Shown here one piece after another: positions 34,501-40,500 of a DNA stretch of 64,000 nucleotides. The stretch is from NCBI RefSeq assembly GCF_014235845.1, contig NZ_JACJUQ010000009.1:1-64000 (forward strand). The letters are read 5' to 3'. The first letter of the stretch is position 1. Each line of letters starts with the position of its first letter. Under the pieces are notes generated by a model, which searched no databases, was not told where the DNA came from, and worked only from the letters and a program-made list of their open reading frames with translations. The position numbers were made by a program, and so were the translations under genes. The stretch is from Pontivivens nitratireducens (GTDB taxonomy: Bacteria > Pseudomonadota > Alphaproteobacteria > Rhodobacterales > Rhodobacteraceae).

Positions 34501-37500
34501 AATCCGGCCCGATGATCGGGTTGCCATTCGCGTCAACCTGCTGCACGGCGGCATACATGTCGCCCGCACTCAGCCCGCCCACGCCGTCGCGGTTCGAGCC
34601 GATGCGCACCATGTCGCCGCTGCTCAACGCGCGGGTGCCCGACAGGGTGGTATAGCCGTAATCGTCCGACAGATTGGTCGCGATGTTCAGAACGATGCTC
34701 AACCCGCCATCATTGGTGACGGTGACCTGCGTCTTGCTGTCATTGGTGGCGTCCAGCGTCGCGTCGTCAGTCGCGCTGACCGTAACATCGCCGCCCGCGA
34801 CCAGAGCGTTCACATCGCCGCGCGTCGCCGCAGACCAGCCCGCCGTGGTGCCAAAACCCGTATCCGCCGGGATCGCGACACTGCCCGCCGCGCCGGTCCA
34901 TTTCCAGACATTGCCATCCGCCGCGATCACGAAATCGCCCGTTTTCAGATCCGCGCTGCCCGAAGGCTCGACAAAGGCGCCGGTGATCCAGGCCCGCGCC
35001 CCCGCGCTCAGCTTGTTGGAGGCGATGATGCCGCCCACACCCTTGCCCGTCGCACCGGTCAGGGCGCTGGCCGCGCTGGTCGTCTCGTTCCCGGTTTTCG
35101 CCGTGACGGTCGCGGTATTGTCCGCCGTGACGGAGATATCGCCATCCGCCGTTGCCTGCACACGCTCCATATAGGCGCGCGCCTCCGCCGGTTCCTCCCC
35201 GTCGAAGGCCTCGGAAATCGGGCTGGAGCCGATCAGCGTCTCAACCGCGTTGAACAGCACGTTGGACGGTTTCCAGCCCATCGTGTTGAACGCCGCCAGC
35301 ACGCCATAGGCAGTATCGCCGGTCGCCGTGATCGCCTGCATGTTCGCGGACATCACCATGTCGTTGATCGCCGTGACGATCACATTGCCGGTATCCGTCG
35401 CACCCCCCGCCGCATCGCCGGCGTTCAGCGTGCTGTCGATGACCGCAGCCTCCGCCGCGCCCAGCATCACGTTGGTGCCGACCGTGCCGCTGATCGCCTT
35501 GCTGACCCCGTCGCCGGTCGCGGACCCGCCCGAGGAAGAGGTGGCGTTGTTCACGTCCACATGCATTTCCGCCGCCAGATCGGCGCGCACCGTAATGTCG
35601 CCATCCGTGGTGTTCAGCGTGGCGTTCCTGACGATCGCGCTGGCGCCGGAGCGGTGATCGTTCAGCACGAAGACCACGCCGGTCGCCTTGCTGTCAGAGC
35701 CGCTCTTGTCCGGGTCGCTGTCGGGGATGTTGTATCCCTGCGGAATGATCGAGCTTTCCGACGCCTGACGCCACAGGTCCAGATCGAGGAAGTTCGCCGT
35801 GCTCAGATCGACCAGAATCGGATTGCCCGAGGCATCCACATCGTTGCCGAGGTAATAATAGATATTGCCGGCCGGATCGATTTCCCCCTCGCCCGCTGCG
35901 GGCACGTTGGTGAAATCATCCGCAACCCGCACGCGATCCTGAAAGCCGAGCGCGACAGCCCCGCTGACCAGACCTGTATCGAAATCCACCGGGAACACAT
36001 CGTTCAGCGTTTCCTGCAACACGTCCACACCGCCGGTATTCGACGTGGTGGAGGAGGTCACGAATTTCGTGTTCGAGAAGAACTTCGAGCGGTCCTCGGC
36101 CGAGATCGTCAGATCGTTGCCCGCGCTCAGCTTCTCACCCGTTGCTGCATCGGCATTGTCCACCAGAATCTGCGCCTTGGCCTGCGCCTTGTTCGAGGTG
36201 ATCAGCGCGCCGGTGCTTTCGCCGCCCGCATCCTTGATCGCGCCCGCCTCTGACATCGTGGCGTTCGTCACCGTCGCGTTCATCAACGCGGTGGTGTACG
36301 CCGCCGCGTTCAGATCGCCACCAGCCAGGATATTGCTCGCCGTGATGGTGACCGATCCGCCGCTCTCGACCTTGCCATCCAGCAGATCGTCCGAAATGAA
36401 CGGATCCCCGATGATCGCCTCGAACGTGTTGAACAGGATGTTCTGCGCCGCCCAGCCCAGTGTGTTGAAGGCCAGCGTCAGGCTTTCCGCCGTGTCGCCG
36501 GTCATGGCGTTGGAATCGATGGTGCTGTCCATCACGGTCGCCTGATCGGCAATGATCGTGACGTCGCCCACGGTCGCGCGCAGGTCCGCATCGTGCACCA
36601 CCGTCGCCGCCGCGCCCAGCAACATGTTGGTCGCCACCATGCCCTGCTTGGCCACCACGGTGCCCGAACCCCAGGTCGATCCGCCCGAAACACTGACGGA
36701 GGTCGTTACGTTCGACAGCAATGTCGCGTTGCCCGTCGCCGCGATCACGATATCGCCCGTCGTGGCGGTGATGGCGACCTCGCGCACATCCACCTGGGTG
36801 GCACCGTCCACCTGGTTCGTCACCACGGTCGCGCCGGTCGCGGTCGCGTTGGAATCCGCCAGATTCCCGAGGTTCGGAGACAGCAGATCCTGCACATCCG
36901 GCACGACGGACAAATCCGCCCACAACGCGGACTCGCTCGTGTCGGTCAGATCCGCCGCCTTCAACGCGCCCATGTCCAGCGTCGCGTCCGGCCCGAGATA
37001 GATAAACACCCGCCCCGTCAGGGCGTTGAGCGCCTGCGCGTCGATCAGCGCCTGACCGGTCAGCCCGGTCGTGTCCACGCTGCCCATCCGCATCATGTCC
37101 GAGGAGGTGACGAACTGCGATCCGGAATGGTTGGTAAAGCGGTACTCGTTGGCGGCGGCCTTGGCCATGTATTCGCCAACAATGTCCATGTTGTTGATCG
37201 CGGTCGCGTCCACCAGCAGCGATGTGCCCGCGCGCATGTTCGCGCTGTCCTGCGCCGTGACGCTCAGCCCGGCGGCGGTCACGTCGCGTTGCGCATCCGC
37301 CCCGATATCCACCCAGTCCGCATTCGTGGCAAAGCCTTGCACCGCATCGCTCAATTCGACCGATGGCGGCGTCGCGACGATGGTCCAGTCGTCGGAATTA
37401 TCCTCGATCAGCGTCTTGAGCTTGTCACCTGTGGTATTCGTGATCGAACTGCCGTCATAGCGCAGATAGACCCCGATATCGTCCGCGAAGCCCGGAACCA

Positions 37501-40500
37501 GCCCCAGCAGACGCACGGTCGTGCCGGTGGACAGGCTGGAGGGTACGGATTCCAGGCCCAGCCCGTCATCCGCGTCGATCACGCTGGGCGCGCCGGTCCA
37601 GACATAGACCCGCCCGCCGGACACGACCCGGTCGCCGGTGGCCAGATCGGTGATGGTGGCGTTCAGGTCGTGGGTCTTGGCCGCGCCGGAGATCCAGGCC
37701 TTCGTTTCGCTCGCCACCCGGTTGGTGGCCAGAACGCCGCCGGTCGCCGAGGCGTTCGCGCCGTATTTCAGGTCCTTGTAGCTCTTGCCCTTGTTGACCT
37801 CTTCACCCTTGTCATTGGTCTTGGTGGATTCAGCGAAGGCATCGACCAGCACCCGGTCGTTCTTGGCCTTGGTCTTCGTGTCCGCACCGACCGTGGCGTT
37901 CAGAATGCTGACCTCGGCCAGTTCCATCCCTGCGGTGCTGCTGTCCTTGATCTGCCAGATGCGGCCTTGGGAGTCCGTGACGTACCATTGCGCCCCGGCG
38001 GCCAGGATTTCGACCGTCAGATCGCCCTCATACCCCACGCCGAGCGTGGTGAACGCCGTCTCAAGCGCGGTGGTGATCGCCGCATCCGCAGTCGCGTCCG
38101 CCGCGTCGTCTGGCTTGGCCACCGCCACGTTGTCCAGATCCGCCGCCGTGACCGCGTTGGACAGGATGTCGGTGGGGTCCGAGATCACGTTGCGGCTGGC
38201 CGCGCTGACGTCCAGATCGCCCGCGACGGTGGCGCTGACGTAATCCATGAACGCCTCGGCCCCCGTCGGGTCCGTCTCGATGAAATAATCCGAGCCCAGA
38301 AACGCATCCAGCGCCGCGAACAGGATGTTGCCGGTGTCATAACCGACCGTGTTAAACGCGAAGGTGAAGGCCATCGCCTTGGACTTCGCGCTGGTGTTCA
38401 TGTTCAGGAACGCATCCATCGTCGTGACGTTCAGCGCCTTGACGGTCACGTCCCCGCCCGCCGTGGTGGTCACGCTGCCATTGGACATGCCTGCCGTGGC
38501 CTTGGAAAACAGGGCGTTGGTCGCGACCACGCCGCCACTGGTTTCCTTCGCCTCAATGGTGGAGGAGTTGTGTGCCTTCAGCGAAGCCCGCTCCCGCGCG
38601 ATGACGGACACATCGCCATCCGCGATCAGCGTGCTTTGCGTGACCAGCGCCACTGCACCGCCATGCGCCTCGTTTCGGGTCAGCATCGCGGATTGCGCGC
38701 TGGAGGCGCCGCCCGCGCCCTTGATCGCGAACCCCTTGAAAATCGCCTTGGCCAGCGATCCGGTCAGCAGATTGCCGGTATCCTTGAGCTGCCACAGGTT
38801 CAGGTCCGTAAAATCGACATCCGCCCAGTCCGCCACGGTCAGCGGCGTGCCGCCCAGATATTCGTAGAGTTCATCCGTCGGATCCGCACCGCCGACGCCT
38901 GGCACCTGATGCAGCACACGCTGCCCGAACGCGATGGTCTGATCCGCGCTCCTGGTGGTGTAGGCGTAATCGTTCTGCGCCTTGTCGATGATATTGTTGA
39001 CGATGCCGAAGCCCAGATCGTTATCCGCCCCGGCTGCGGTAATCATCGCGGTGGTCGCATCCATCACCGTGCTGTCATCCGCCAGGATCGCGATGCCCGC
39101 CCCGGTGATCGTGCTGGTGATGACAGTCGCGCGCGCGGCACCCGACAGCATGTTCTGCGTGACGACCGCCCCCGCCGACGCCCCGTCCGCCCCGCGAAAG
39201 GCCGAGGCCGCCGTGGTCGCATTCATATCCGTCAGCGCCGTCAACGTGGCGGAGTTCACCGCGCTGACGCTCAACGCATCCACGCCCGCCGGTGTCGCGG
39301 TCGCCGTCACGGTCGATCCCGTGACCAGCGCCGTCGCGCCCGCCGGACGCTGCGCGCCGATATCGCTGGCCAGCAAGGTGTCGAGCGCCATGAACAGCAG
39401 GTTCTGCGCCTCGTACCCGACCGTGTTGAACGCGATCATCAGCGCCTTGGTATCCGCCCCGCCGGCAAAGGCACCGTGCAGCGTCGCATCCATCGCGGTG
39501 GCGTTGGTGGCACCGACCAGCGCACCGCCATTGGTCATCGTGACGGTACTGTCGCGCAGGGTCGCAGTGGACCCGCCGTTCAGGATATTGAGGATCAGCG
39601 CCCCGCCCACGGCGTTGCTGTCGCCGTCGCCGGTCAGGGAACTGCCGCTCGACACCGTGACGCCGATATCGCCCAGCGAGGTCAGGTTGCCGGTTCCCGC
39701 CGCCTCGACCTTCATGTCGCTGGCCGCCGCGATATCCGTCTGCTGCACCAGCGCCGCAGCACCCGAGTCGACCTCGTTACGCACCACGACACCGCCCAGC
39801 CCGATGGCGTCCGTCTCCTCGAAGGAATTGCCGGTGGGCACCAGATCGGTTTCGGTCGCGACCTTCCACAGGGTGGTGTCGGTGAAATCGGTCGAGCGCA
39901 GGTCCACCTCGGTGCCGTCAGCCCCCATGAACTTGTAGATATCGCCCGCCGTGCCGGTGGCCGTACCGGTCGAGCCGGCCAGATCGGCGTAAAGCTGCAC
40001 CCGGTCGCCGAAGTCCAGCGACGGGTCCGACCCCAGTGTCGCGGGCGTCAACAGATCGCCATCCGTCTGGATCGTGCCATTAGTCCGGTAATCCACCGGG
40101 CTGATGCCGCCGATCAGCGAATCCACATTGGACGCCCCGCCGTCGGTCGCCGCTGTCGCGTTCGCCACCAGCTTGACATTGGCATTGATGCTGGCGCCGT
40201 CATCGGCCTTGACGCTTACATTTCGGGTGGAGGTGATGGTGGAGCGTGTGCTCCCATCATTCTGCACACTCGCACGGGTCGCGGAGGTCACCATGTTGGT
40301 GGCCAGCACGATGCCCGCGGCATAGGACTTGGTCTTGCGGCTCGCCGCGATGGACTCGTTCTTCGCCACGTTGGTGGCGGTCGCGTCCAGCAGCATCTGC
40401 TCTGTCGTGGCCAGAACGCTGACATCGCGCCCGCTCAGCGTGGATCCGCTGACAAGGGCCACAGTCTCGAACCCGGTATAGGTCACGTCCAGACCCAGGC

